A stretch of 64,000 bases of DNA from Pseudogracilibacillus sp037072025 (GTDB taxonomy: Bacteria > Bacillota > Bacilli > Bacillales > Amphibacillaceae): assembly GCF_037072025.1 (NCBI RefSeq), contig NZ_JAXHDD010000012.1, positions 1 to 64,000 of the forward strand. The letters are read 5' to 3'. How positions within the stretch are numbered: the first letter of the stretch is position 1; the number at the start of each line of letters is the position of its first letter. Shown here piece after piece: positions 8,345 through 17,075 of this stretch. Under the pieces are notes generated by a model. It saw only the letters and a program-made list of their open reading frames with translations. It made no database searches and was not told where the DNA came from. A program made the position numbers and the translations under genes.

Positions 8345-9478
8345 TTACTGACTTATAAACCGTTTACGAATAAATACTAATGCTCCACCAGCAATTAACA
8401 AAATACCACCTAAAGTAATGAGTAGTGGATTGTTAGTTGCTGTTTTCGGTAATATGGAGCCACCACTTGGAGTTCCTTTATCTGTTCCATTTGAAACAAA
8501 TCCTTTACCATTACCATTTTTATCGCTTTGGTCATCATTCCCGCTTAGGCTATTGTTGCCACCTTGGTCATCGTCGACACCTTTGGGATCGTCGCCGCCT
8601 TTGGGATCATCTCCACCTTTGGGATCGTCGCCGCCTTTGGGATCGTCGCCACCTTTGGGATCGTCGCCACCTTTGGGATCGTCACCGCCTTTGGGATCGT
8701 CGCCACCTTTGGGATCGTCGCCACCTTTGGGATCGTCGCCACCTTTGGGATCGTCACCGCCTTTGGGATCGTCGCCACCTTTGGGATCGTCACCGCCTTT
8801 GGGATCGTCGCCACCTTGGTCATCGTCGCCATCACCTGGCTCCGTAGCTTCTTCTACAGTAACTGTCGCTAGAAGTGTTTCATTATCTGGAGTACAAATA
8901 ACATCTAATTTTACAGGCGTAGCTCCCAGTTTTGCATTAATAACCGCTTCAATCTCTCCAACATTAATATTTAAATCTTCTTCTCCCGCCGTAAAGCTAG
9001 AGTTAACACCCGATACTTTAAAAGGAACGTGATCATCTCCTTCTTTGTGTGGTGTTTCTGGAATTTTCACACCACTACTGCCGACAACATTTACGGTTTG
9101 CCCATTAGCTTCCATTTTAAAATGATTAACATGTCCATTAAATGGATTGATTAAAGCTCTAAGTGCATCTAAGTTTCCTGTAAGATCAATTGCAATATCT
9201 GTCACAATATTCTTTAATTGAAATTCTTTATTTGGTTCTACAGATTCGGGGATAAATATTTTAGGTGTAACTTTCATGTCAATATCAATTTTCCCCGCAA
9301 TGGAAGTATTGGCAATACAAGTATAATCAAATGATTTGGTCACTTCTGCAGCACTTACATTGTTCCATCCTGCTTGATAAAAAAATGCCATTACAAGAAT
9401 AGACATAAATACAATTGCTTTCTTACATTTTTTTCTAATTTTAGCTCCTCCTCGAATCTCTTTTAAGTTTTTACTCAT
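8345..9478 (-). CDS. LPxTG-anchored surface protein with (GGDDPK)n stalk
   Basis: This 377-residue protein is exported and fixed to the cell wall by sortase. It has a signal peptide ending near VSAAE, a globular domain (about residues 47-212) shared with the next surface protein (both contain CxANTSIAGKIDI and NPFNGHVNHF), 13 tandem GGDDPK repeats, and a sorting signal LPKTATNNP, a hydrophobic stretch and RKRFISQ. The ATG at 9478 has its Shine-Dalgarno 17 bases away, whereas an ideal GAGGAGGAG sits 5 bases before an ATT codon at 9439 that would give a normal-length signal peptide (MRKKCKKAIVF). The start is therefore in doubt. The function of the head domain is unknown to me. Confidence 0.85.
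   Translation of the reverse strand: MSKNLKEIRGGAKIRKKCKKAIVFMSILVMAFFYQAGWNNVSAAEVTKSFDYTCIANTSIAGKIDIDMKVTPKIFIPESVEPNKEFQLKNIVTDIAIDLTGNLDALRALINPFNGHVNHFKMEANGQTVNVVGSSGVKIPETPHKEGDDHVPFKVSGVNSSFTAGEEDLNINVGEIEAVINAKLGATPVKLDVICTPDNETLLATVTVEEATEPGDGDDDQGGDDPKGGDDPKGGDDPKGGDDPKGGDDPKGGDDPKGGDDPKGGDDPKGGDDPKGGDDPKGGDDPKGGDDPKGGDDPKGVDDDQGGNNSLSGNDDQSDKNGNGKGFVSNGTDKGTPSGGSILPKTATNNPLLITLGGILLIAGGALVFIRKRFISQ
8578..8815. repeat. 13 tandem 18-bp repeats inside surface gene 1
   Basis: Near-identical 18-bp units, each encoding GGDDPK, repeat 13 times. They differ mainly by C/T and G/A changes at third codon positions. Unit loss or gain keeps the frame and only alters stalk length. Confidence 0.95.
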
Positions 9479-9616
9479 TATTTATTGATTGAATACCCTC
9501 CTTCCATAATATTCATAAATTATGTAAACCCTAACAGTGGGTATTACTAAAAATAAAACTAGATTAATAGATATATAAAACCCTTACATATTATTTTAAA
9601 TGTTTTAACAATTCGT

Positions 9617-9682
9617 ACCAATTCCTAAAAAACTAGTGTTTAAACTAAATAATTTTGTTAACTCCCTACTTTTATATGGATT
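9617..9682 (-). promoter_or_regulatory. Shared upstream element, copy at surface gene 1
   Basis: The minus strand reads CATATAAAAGTAGGGA, 39 bp, then TTTTTAGGAATTGGTA, about 140 bp before the annotated ATG. It is nearly identical to the copy at 12205-12270. The other parts of 9479-9840 contain a terminator and no gene. Confidence 0.55.
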
Positions 9683-9736
9683 TAAATTTTTCACAATTCA
9701 TTTATCAATGGAGCTACCTAGTCTGATACTTAGAAG

Positions 9737-9777
9737 AAAAGCAGTGAAAACCTTGTTCAGTAGTTTTCACTGCTTTT
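9737..9777. terminator. Bidirectional hairpin after surface protein 2
   Basis: A perfect 11-bp stem GCAGTGAAAAC/GTTTTCACTGC is flanked by A and T runs, so it can stop transcription from either side; on the minus strand it ends the 9841-12006 gene. Confidence 0.85.
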
Positions 9778-9840
9778 TAAATAACCTAGATGTGGTGATC
9801 AAGCTGAATAGTACCTAAACCTTAAAATATCAAGATTGCG

Positions 9841-12006
9841 TTAAAGCTTAGCTTCTTTCTTCTTTCGCATAAACACTACTGTTCCACCAACAAGTAATAA
9901 AACAACCCCTAATGTAAGAAGTAATGGATTATTAGTAGCAGTTTTCGGTAGGATTGATCCGCTACCTGAAGCTCTTTCTTTAGAACTTCCAGTTGGAACA
10001 ACCCCTTTGTTTCCTATCTTGGTGTTCGTATCATCTCCATTGCTTTCTATGCTACTTTTGCCATCTGTTTTATCTTCACCGTCTTTGCCATCTGTGCCGT
10101 CTTCACCATCTTGGCCATCGGCACCGTCTTTACCGTCTTCGCCATCTTTACCATCAGAGCCGTCCTTGCCGTCTTCGCCATCTTTACCATCAGCGCCGTC
10201 CTTGCCATCTTCGCCATCTTTACCATCAGCGCCGTCCTTGCCGTCTTCGCCATCTTTACCATCAGCGCCGTCCTTGCCATCTTCGCCATCTTTACCATCA
10301 GCGCCGTCCTTGCCATCTTCGCCATCTTTACCATCAGCGCCGTCCTTGCCGTCTTCGCCATCTTGGCCATCGGCACCGTCCTTGCCGTCTTCACCATCTT
10401 TACCATCAGCGCCGTCCTTGCCGTCTTCACCATCTTTACCATCAGCGCCGTCCTTGCCGTCTTCACCATCTTCTCCTGGTGGTCCTTGCAAGTTTCCTAC
10501 CTGTTCCCAACCTTCTTCAGATTTAATATAAATATCACCTGAAATTGTATCAAGATACAAATCACCATAATTACCAACATTTACACCTGGTGCTCCCTCT
10601 CCTATTAGCCAGGTCACACCATCTATACCATCTTGTCCGTCTTCGCCTTTCAAATTACCGATTAATTGCCAATCCTCGTCTGTTTTCTCATATATATCAA
10701 ATGTATCTGTATCTAAATAAAGATCACCTTTATTTCCTTGGGTTGGTTGAGGTGCTCCTTCTCCCGTAAACCAAGTACCACCTGTTTCTTCACCGTTTCC
10801 ATCTCCGGGATCCTCGCCGTTATCTCCATCTCCGGGTTCTTCACCGTTTCCATCTCCGGGATCCTCGCCGTTATCTCCATCTCCAGGATCCTCACCGTTT
10901 CCATCTCCGGGATCCTCTGTTTCAACAACATGTACGATCCTTGTCTCTGTTGCTCTATTTCCTGCTGCATCCGAAACAGTGTAAACTACCTCATATTCAC
11001 CCGGTTCTTCCGTATTTACTTCACCACTAATCTTTATTAACTCTGTTACATCGCCATCAACATTATCTGTAGCTGTTGCACCTGGCTCTACATACTCCTG
11101 TCCAACCTCTAATTCCAGTGGGTTATCACCTTTTAATGTGATTACCGGAGCCGTCTTATCAACAACATTAACTATTCTAATCTCTTTTGCTTCATTCCCG
11201 GCTGTATCTGTAACAGTATAGACTACTTCATATTTTCCTGGTAAATCTGTATTCACTTCTCCACTAATTACAATAGAATCAGTCACATCACCATCGACAT
11301 CATCTGTAGCTGTTGCACCAGGCTCTACATACTCCTGTCCAACCTCTAATTCCAGTGGGTTATCACCATGTATCGTAATTACTGGCGCGACTTCATCAGC
11401 TTCTTCTACATATACTGTCGCCAACAAAGTTTCACCTTGTGGCGTACAAACAACAGTTAAATCAACTGGAGTTGCAACAAGCTTTGCATTGATCACTGCC
11501 TCAATTTCTCCTACATGAATCTCCGTATCTTCTTCTCCAGCTGTAAACTTAGAATCAATGCCAGATACTGTAAACGGAATATAACTATCCTCAGGATTAT
11601 GAGGTGTCTCCGGAATTTTTACTCCAGATTCGCCAACGGCATTTACCGATTGACCATTAGCTACCAGATTAAAGTGATTAACATGTCCATTAAACGGATT
11701 AATTAACGGTCTTAGAAAATCTAAATTTCCAGTCAAATCAATTTCAATAGCTGATATTATATCCTTAACAATAAATTCTCCATTTGGCTCAACTGAATCA
11801 GGAAGTGATATACTAGGATTAACCTTCATATTGATATCAATTTTTCCTGCTATTGAAGTGTTAGCAACACATACATAATTATATGATCCTGTTGCTTTTG
11901 CTGCATCAACTGTCTTAATTCCGCCATTGTGCATAAACATCATCATGATAATAAACATCATTACAAAAATCTTTAATAATTTATTGATGATAATCTCCTC
12001 CCCCAT
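9841..12006 (-). CDS. LPxTG-anchored surface protein with Ig-like and collagen-like regions
   Basis: This is a 721-residue wall-anchored protein. In order it has a signal peptide, a head domain homologous to that of surface protein 1 (about residues 40-205), two bacterial Ig-like repeats of the DUF5011 type (each opening VITxxGDNPLELEVGQEYVE and containing the motif GKYEVVYTV or GEYEVVYTV), a DPGDGNGE-rich linker, two short repeats (TWFTGEGAPQPTQGNKGDLY and a relative), a collagen-like tract of GKDGADGKDGED triplets, and the sorting signal LPKTATNNP with helix and KKKEAKL tail. The only ATG (12006) overlaps the GGGGGAGGAG Shine-Dalgarno. Initiation at ATC/ATT codons 11994-11988 (giving MNKLLKIFVMM) fits better. 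It is probably a long, rod-like adhesive or filamentous surface protein. Confidence 0.88.
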   Translation of the reverse strand: MGEEIIINKLLKIFVMMFIIMMMFMHNGGIKTVDAAKATGSYNYVCVANTSIAGKIDINMKVNPSISLPDSVEPNGEFIVKDIISAIEIDLTGNLDFLRPLINPFNGHVNHFNLVANGQSVNAVGESGVKIPETPHNPEDSYIPFTVSGIDSKFTAGEEDTEIHVGEIEAVINAKLVATPVDLTVVCTPQGETLLATVYVEEADEVAPVITIHGDNPLELEVGQEYVEPGATATDDVDGDVTDSIVISGEVNTDLPGKYEVVYTVTDTAGNEAKEIRIVNVVDKTAPVITLKGDNPLELEVGQEYVEPGATATDNVDGDVTELIKISGEVNTEEPGEYEVVYTVSDAAGNRATETRIVHVVETEDPGDGNGEDPGDGDNGEDPGDGNGEEPGDGDNGEDPGDGNGEETGGTWFTGEGAPQPTQGNKGDLYLDTDTFDIYEKTDEDWQLIGNLKGEDGQDGIDGVTWLIGEGAPGVNVGNYGDLYLDTISGDIYIKSEEGWEQVGNLQGPPGEDGEDGKDGADGKDGEDGKDGADGKDGEDGKDGADGQDGEDGKDGADGKDGEDGKDGADGKDGEDGKDGADGKDGEDGKDGADGKDGEDGKDGADGKDGEDGKDGSDGKDGEDGKDGADGQDGEDGTDGKDGEDKTDGKSSIESNGDDTNTKIGNKGVVPTGSSKERASGSGSILPKTATNNPLLLTLGVVLLLVGGTVVFMRKKKEAKL

Positions 12007-12204
12007 TAAAATTACAAAACCAACATGTATTTAAACGGTCCACATCACTTCCTCCCATCAACCCGTAATCTGCAGGATGAAATACCCTTGAAAACCCTTA
12101 CAAAATTTGCTATATTTATAGTACTAGAACAGTTCAACAAGGAAGCATCCGTTATACTACAGATTTTCTAGCCTGTCTTTACTTTAAATCTTTTACATTT
12201 AATA

Positions 12205-12270
12205 ACCAATTCCGAAAAATATCGTATGTTTAGACAAACTTTTTAGGAGAATCCCTACTTTTATATGATT
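12205..12270 (-). promoter_or_regulatory. Shared upstream element, copy at surface gene 2
   Basis: CATATAAAAGTAGGGA, 40 bp, then TTTTTCGGAATTGGTT on the minus strand, about 200 bp before the surface gene. On the plus side the divergent gene starts at 12420. It may bind a common regulator or be part of a long leader. Confidence 0.55.
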
Positions 12271-12419
12271 CTGAAAATTATAAATTTTTATATGAGATAT
12301 TTAAGTATGTAAAGAGGAAAATACATTTAAAGATGTAACGATGTTTATCAGAACGTAACGTTGTCAAAATTGCTACTTGTATTCTTTCATATAATATGTA
12401 ATTGAAGGGAGATACTCGA

Positions 12420-12653
12420 ATGTCTTTATCGTTAGAACTTCATATGCATACTTTATTTCATAAGGGTTTAGAATTGGTTAAAGAGTACGAAGAATCAATA
12501 AACAATGAATGGAAGCAAATGTATAATTACTTTAAAAAGTCTGGGAAAAAATCTGCAATCATTACCAAGAAATCAATTAACATATTTTCACGTATACTGT
12601 TTCAATCGGATCATGACCAAGAATCTCTATTAGTTAATTTAAAAAATAGTTAG
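12420..12653 (+). CDS. Hypothetical small protein upstream of the LuxR regulator
   Basis: I do not recognise this 77-residue protein. It begins MSLSLELHMHTLFHKG after an AAGGGAG Shine-Dalgarno and looks helical and soluble. It is probably co-transcribed with the LuxR-type regulator 24 bp downstream. The leader holds a direct repeat, GTAACGATGTT at 12335 and GTAACGTTGTC at 12355, exactly 20 bp apart, which could be an operator for that regulator; this is inference only. Confidence 0.6.
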   Translation: MSLSLELHMHTLFHKGLELVKEYEESINNEWKQMYNYFKKSGKKSAIITKKSINIFSRILFQSDHDQESLLVNLKNS

Positions 12654-12677
12654 AATGAAGAAATTGGAGAAAATCAT

Positions 12678-13922
12678 TTGAATCAATTTATCATTTCATT
12701 ACTAGAAAGTTCTATCCATCGAGCTATAAATTTAAAAACTACATATACTCATACCGATTATCAGTCTATTCAATATCTTTTTAATAAAATTAGCGAATAT
12801 ATTCTTTCGAGTAAATCAGTAGAGCCATTTTCCATTGATGCCTTTCTACAACATCTTGTAAAATCACATCAACTACCAATTGAATGGATTGCTGTTATTA
12901 CGACAAAAAACGAGACTCTTGTAGTCAATCGTTGGTTTAGTAAAGAACAGAGCCCACTCCCAACGAATATCCCAATGGAAGCAGAATCCATTTATGCAAT
13001 GATTGAATTATTGATGGAACATATTACTCGATCAACTAAGAAAATGATTTTGCCTATTCCTTTCGAAAATATGACACTATTGTTCTGTACAAAAAAAGAA
13101 CAAATGGAACATGTTCTTCCGTTAATTACTTATGCTTTACAACTTTTTCAAAGCGGAAAAACAACATTGAAAATAACTCGACAGGAGCAACAATGGAAAG
13201 ATTCAGTGATCATGTTTAATGAATCAATTATTCGTGCTCGAACTTTCAATGATGCAGTAGATATAATAACCGAAGGATTTGTTAATTATTTACCTTTTGA
13301 ACGATGCGGTTTATTTTCATACTCTTCAAATGATGAGATAGGATTTGGTTTGTCCGGTCATCGCCACGATCGTGATGCTATTCGAGACATCACTGAAAAT
13401 ATTAAAAACTTACCACTTATTAATAATGGTCTAGAACTTTTACGATTATTCGGAAATGGTATGAAATATTTGCAACCCCTTTATATCGCTGATGCAAGGG
13501 ATGGGTTTCCAAAACAATATATTGATCAATTCCAATTAAAATCTTTAGTTGTCGCACCGATTTTCACACCATCAAATAATCAGCTAATTGGAGCTGCCAT
13601 CTTAGACCAAGGAGCGAATTCAGAATTTACTATATCTCAGGATACGTATACAGCACTGATTAAGTTTGGTCAAAGTGCTGGGGAAGTACTTGGAAAGTTT
13701 CATACGAGTATACATTTATTAAATAAAACACCTCATTTCTCTCCTAGAGAAATTGAAGTATTAGAATTGATGGCGGAAGGAGAGTCAACGACAGGGGCTG
13801 CAGATAAGCTTCATTTAAGTGAGTATACAGTCCGTGATTATATAACTGCTATTATGCAAAAAATGGAAGCAAAAAATCGCACAGAAGCAGTTGCTCGTGC
13901 CATTCGAAAAGGTGTCATCTGA
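12678..13922 (+). CDS. GAF-domain LuxR-family transcriptional regulator
   Basis: This 414-residue regulator has a C-terminal LuxR/FixJ helix-turn-helix (about residues 350-410, FSPREIEVLELMAEGESTTG, then AADKLHLSEYTVRDYITAIM) and a central GAF-like sensor region (about 175-330, containing LPFERCGLFSYSS and VVAPIFTPSNNQLIGAAILD). It starts at TTG with GGAG eight bases upstream. No receiver domain is seen, so it probably responds to a small ligand rather than phosphorylation. It lies next to, and convergent with, a fatty-acid degradation operon and divergent from the surface-protein genes; either could be its target. Confidence 0.85.
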   Translation: MNQFIISLLESSIHRAINLKTTYTHTDYQSIQYLFNKISEYILSSKSVEPFSIDAFLQHLVKSHQLPIEWIAVITTKNETLVVNRWFSKEQSPLPTNIPMEAESIYAMIELLMEHITRSTKKMILPIPFENMTLLFCTKKEQMEHVLPLITYALQLFQSGKTTLKITRQEQQWKDSVIMFNESIIRARTFNDAVDIITEGFVNYLPFERCGLFSYSSNDEIGFGLSGHRHDRDAIRDITENIKNLPLINNGLELLRLFGNGMKYLQPLYIADARDGFPKQYIDQFQLKSLVVAPIFTPSNNQLIGAAILDQGANSEFTISQDTYTALIKFGQSAGEVLGKFHTSIHLLNKTPHFSPREIEVLELMAEGESTTGAADKLHLSEYTVRDYITAIMQKMEAKNRTEAVARAIRKGVI

Positions 13923-13974
13923 AGAATAAACGTAGTTGAGCGATGTTAAAATTTAAGTGCAAGTTAAAAAAGAT

Positions 13975-14007
13975 ATAAGGATGAGAGGCTTTAAGCCCCT
14001 CCTTTTC
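13975..14007. terminator. Possible terminator between converging LuxR and acyl-CoA ligase genes
   Basis: An imperfect stem GAGaGG...CCcCTC is followed by CTTTTCC on the plus strand. It is weak, but placed between two convergent genes. Confidence 0.4.
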
Positions 14008-14028
14008 CTTATAAGATTTACCTCACTG

Positions 14029-15879
14029 TTACTCGGATGACGCGATTAATCTACCTCCCTTTTCCTCCTTCCTCTCCTCCTCATACTTATTTTCAATCAA
14101 AGTTTTATATCTCTCTTCGATAACGTTTGTTTTAAGTGAAAATTTCGGAGTTAGTTCTCCACCATCAATTGTCCACTCTTCTCCTATGACAACCACCTTT
14201 TTTGGTTGTGCGTAATTGATGAATTTCTTCGTTAATTTCGTCACTTCTTTTTCCAACATTTGCTTTACTTTTGGATGTTGACTTATTTCTTCTTTGGTAG
14301 TCGCTGTAATTCCATTTTGCTTTGCCCAAGGAATAAGATTTTCATATTCGGGATTGACTAAACAGATGACATACTTTCTGTTTTCTCCAATAACGAGAGA
14401 TTGACTAATGTAGGCGCTTTCATTTATTGCATTTTCAATTGGCTGAGGGGCAACGTTCATACCAGTAGATAATATAAGCAACCGTTTTTTACGATCGATA
14501 ATCTTCAGATAACCATCTGAATCCAATTCACCAACATCCCCCGTTTTAAACCAATCACCTTCAAATGATTCTTTTGTTTCCTCAGGATTATTATAGTACC
14601 CTTTCGTAATACTTGGTCCCCGTACTAATACTTCCCCATCATTGGCAATTTTCACTTCTAAATTTGGCAATACTTTCCCTACTGTTCCTACTTTACCTCG
14701 AATCATTGGATTTGCTGTAATAATAGGAGATGTCTCTGTTAAACCATAACCTTCTAATATTGGAATATCCAGAGCCCAAAAAAATTTGGCTATCTCTGGA
14801 TTTAACGTACCACCACCTGATACTAATCCACGAATTCGACCACCTAGTTGTTCTTTAACTTTTTGAAAAACTAACTTATCCGCTCGTTTCCATTTGCGAT
14901 AAAATTTTTTCGGTAAATAATTTTGAGACATGAATTGATCCATGCTTGCATTGAGATAATATTCATACTTTTCCTCACCTACTGATACAGCCCAATTAAA
15001 AATTTTTCTTTTTAAAGCAGAACTATTCTTAATTTCTTCTTGAACTTGCGTATATACTTTTTCAAATAATCGGGGAACACTTGTGAAAACTGTTGGACGA
15101 ATTTCTTGTAAATTTTGTGGTATAGTTGCGATACTCTCTGCATAGCCAATTGTAGTCCCGACCGATAAAGGTAAAAAATGACCTGCCAATCGTTCAAAAA
15201 CATGTGAGATAGGTAAATAAGAAAGTGTAACATCTTCCGGCAATATTTCTACTAACCAAAACTGAACACCCTCAATATTAGCTAGTATATTCCCATGAGT
15301 CAACATCGCCCCTTTTGGTTTACCTGTTGTGCCAGAAGTACTAATGATAGTAAGTAAATCTTCTCGCTCCAGATGCGACCAGTTTTTTTCCCAACGATCA
15401 ATAGAATGATCTTTTCCTAAACTTTCTACCATGGAAAAGGCATAATAATTGTCAGAAGGATAAAAATCCTCTCTCGGATACATAATGATGATATTGTTTA
15501 GTTCATAGGTTCCATTTGCCAACTTTTCTACCTGTTCTTCATCCTCTACAATAACAGTCGTTACATCTGTATTGTTTAAAATATACTCTACTTGTTCAGT
15601 AGGTATCGTTGGATATATTGGAACACTTACTGCTCCAATACTGGCTATAGCAAAATCTGAAATCCCCCACATCGGATTACTAGTTGAAATAATTGCTACT
15701 TTATCTCCTTTCTTAATACCAATATGCAATAATCCAGATGCAAAATGATGTATCTTTTCCCAAAACTTGCCGTATGTCACCCGTTCATAATTTCCATTTT
15801 CCTTCCAAATAAATGCATCTTTATCACGAAAGCGTTCTACTGTTCGACGAAGCATTTCCAAAATATTATTTGGTTTCAC
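14029..15879 (-). CDS. Long-chain fatty acid-CoA ligase (AMP-forming)
   Basis: The enzyme activates fatty acids to acyl-CoA through an acyl-adenylate. The ANL-superfamily P-loop TIISTSGTTGKPKGAMLTHG lies near residue 175, the GYGLTETSP motif near residue 375, TGDVGELDSDGYLKIIDRKK near 440, and a C-terminal lid. I start it at GTG 15879 (MKPNNILEMLRRTVERFRDK, 616 residues) because a GGAGAGG sequence lies nine bases upstream. A longer frame would overlap the end of the thiolase gene. It is the last gene of the operon 21448-14029 and provides the entry step for beta-oxidation. Confidence 0.93.
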   Translation of the reverse strand: MKPNNILEMLRRTVERFRDKDAFIWKENGNYERVTYGKFWEKIHHFASGLLHIGIKKGDKVAIISTSNPMWGISDFAIASIGAVSVPIYPTIPTEQVEYILNNTDVTTVIVEDEEQVEKLANGTYELNNIIIMYPREDFYPSDNYYAFSMVESLGKDHSIDRWEKNWSHLEREDLLTIISTSGTTGKPKGAMLTHGNILANIEGVQFWLVEILPEDVTLSYLPISHVFERLAGHFLPLSVGTTIGYAESIATIPQNLQEIRPTVFTSVPRLFEKVYTQVQEEIKNSSALKRKIFNWAVSVGEEKYEYYLNASMDQFMSQNYLPKKFYRKWKRADKLVFQKVKEQLGGRIRGLVSGGGTLNPEIAKFFWALDIPILEGYGLTETSPIITANPMIRGKVGTVGKVLPNLEVKIANDGEVLVRGPSITKGYYNNPEETKESFEGDWFKTGDVGELDSDGYLKIIDRKKRLLILSTGMNVAPQPIENAINESAYISQSLVIGENRKYVICLVNPEYENLIPWAKQNGITATTKEEISQHPKVKQMLEKEVTKLTKKFINYAQPKKVVVIGEEWTIDGGELTPKFSLKTNVIEERYKTLIENKYEEERKEEKGGRLIASSE

Positions 15880-15925
15880 ATTGAACACCTCTCCATTTAT
15901 AATACTCAACCTATTTAAATAATGA

Positions 15926-17059
15926 TTATAACCGTTCAATGATTGTTGCTGTTGCCATCCCAAATCCAATACACATCACTTGCAAACCGAACCTACCTTC
16001 CATGTCTTCTAAAGTATGAAGTAATGTAGTCGCAATGCGTGCACCACTTGCTCCTAAAGGATGACCTAATGCAATTGCTCCCCCTCGGGGGTTTACTATA
16101 TCCATATTTGGCTTTAGTTCTTTTTCCCACGCTTTTACTACCGATGCAAAAGCTTCATTGATTTCGATGACATCCATTTGTTCCATTGTTATACCAGCTT
16201 TTTGTAACACTTTTTTTGTCGCTGGTATTACTCCAGTTAAATTCATTACTGGATCTTCTCCCACGACTGCTCTTGCAATAATTCGAGCTCTTGGTTTTAT
16301 TGATAGATCTCTAGCTTTTTTGTGTGACATAAGCAATAGACCAGCAGCACCATCACTTATTTGACTAGAATTTCCGGCAGTTACAACACCCGATTCTGGT
16401 TGAAAAGAAGCACTCAATTGGTTTAGTTTTTCAAGTGTTGTCTCTCTTCGAATACCTTCATCCGTTAAAAACTGTCTATCTCCCTCTATATCAATAGGAA
16501 TAATTTCTCTTTCAAAATATCCTTCATCAATAGCTTCGATAGATCTTTGATGGCTTAAATAAGCAAACTCATCTAATTCATTTCTTGTTATATCCCATTC
16601 ACTAGCAATCATTTCTGCTGAGAACCCTTGAGGAACAATTGTATGTTCATTCATTAATGTGTCGCTGAAACCCCCGATATCACTTCCCATTGGAACACGT
16701 GACATGCTCTCGACTCCACACGCAATTACAATAGTAGCATCTTTTGCTAGAATAGCTTGACAAGCATTGTGAATCGCTTGTTCACTAGAACCACATAAGC
16801 GGTTAATCGAATATGCCGGAACCTCTACTGGGAAACCAGCAGCAAGTGTAGCAAGTCTTCCAATATTTCCTCCCTGTTCATCTGTCATCGTTGCACATCC
16901 TGTTACTACATCTTCAATATCCCTTTCTGAAACATTATTTCTTTCCACTAACTGTTGTAAAATCGGAACGAGTAAATCAACAGGATGTGTTTGGGATAAT
17001 GCCCCTTCTTTTTTACCTATTGCCGTTCGAATTGCATCAACGATTACAACCTCACTCAC
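15926..17059 (-). CDS. Acetyl-CoA acyltransferase (thiolase)
   Basis: This is a 377-residue thiolase that cleaves 3-ketoacyl-CoA to acetyl-CoA and a shortened acyl-CoA. The acyl-accepting cysteine is in NRLCGSSEQAIH near residue 85, the C-terminal signature NPRGGAIALGHPLGASGAR near residue 330, and the second cysteine in MCIGFGMATA near residue 365. I choose GTG 17059 as start (MSEVVIVDAIRT), preceded by AAGGAGGATCC; an upstream extension is not family-like. It follows the SDR gene by 16 bp. Confidence 0.94.
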   Translation of the reverse strand: MSEVVIVDAIRTAIGKKEGALSQTHPVDLLVPILQQLVERNNVSERDIEDVVTGCATMTDEQGGNIGRLATLAAGFPVEVPAYSINRLCGSSEQAIHNACQAILAKDATIVIACGVESMSRVPMGSDIGGFSDTLMNEHTIVPQGFSAEMIASEWDITRNELDEFAYLSHQRSIEAIDEGYFEREIIPIDIEGDRQFLTDEGIRRETTLEKLNQLSASFQPESGVVTAGNSSQISDGAAGLLLMSHKKARDLSIKPRARIIARAVVGEDPVMNLTGVIPATKKVLQKAGITMEQMDVIEINEAFASVVKAWEKELKPNMDIVNPRGGAIALGHPLGASGARIATTLLHTLEDMEGRFGLQVMCIGFGMATATIIERL

Positions 17060-17075
17060 TATTGGATCCTCCTTC

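Noticed and set aside
8418..9032. Long open frames on the plus strand opposite surface gene 1
   Set aside because: They are mirror images of the 18-bp coding repeat (rich in SSPPLG or WDRRH) with no ribosome-binding site or family match.
9993..10542. Several open frames opposite the collagen-like tract of surface gene 2
   Set aside because: Period-3-compatible repeats keep all frames open; the translations are pure low complexity.
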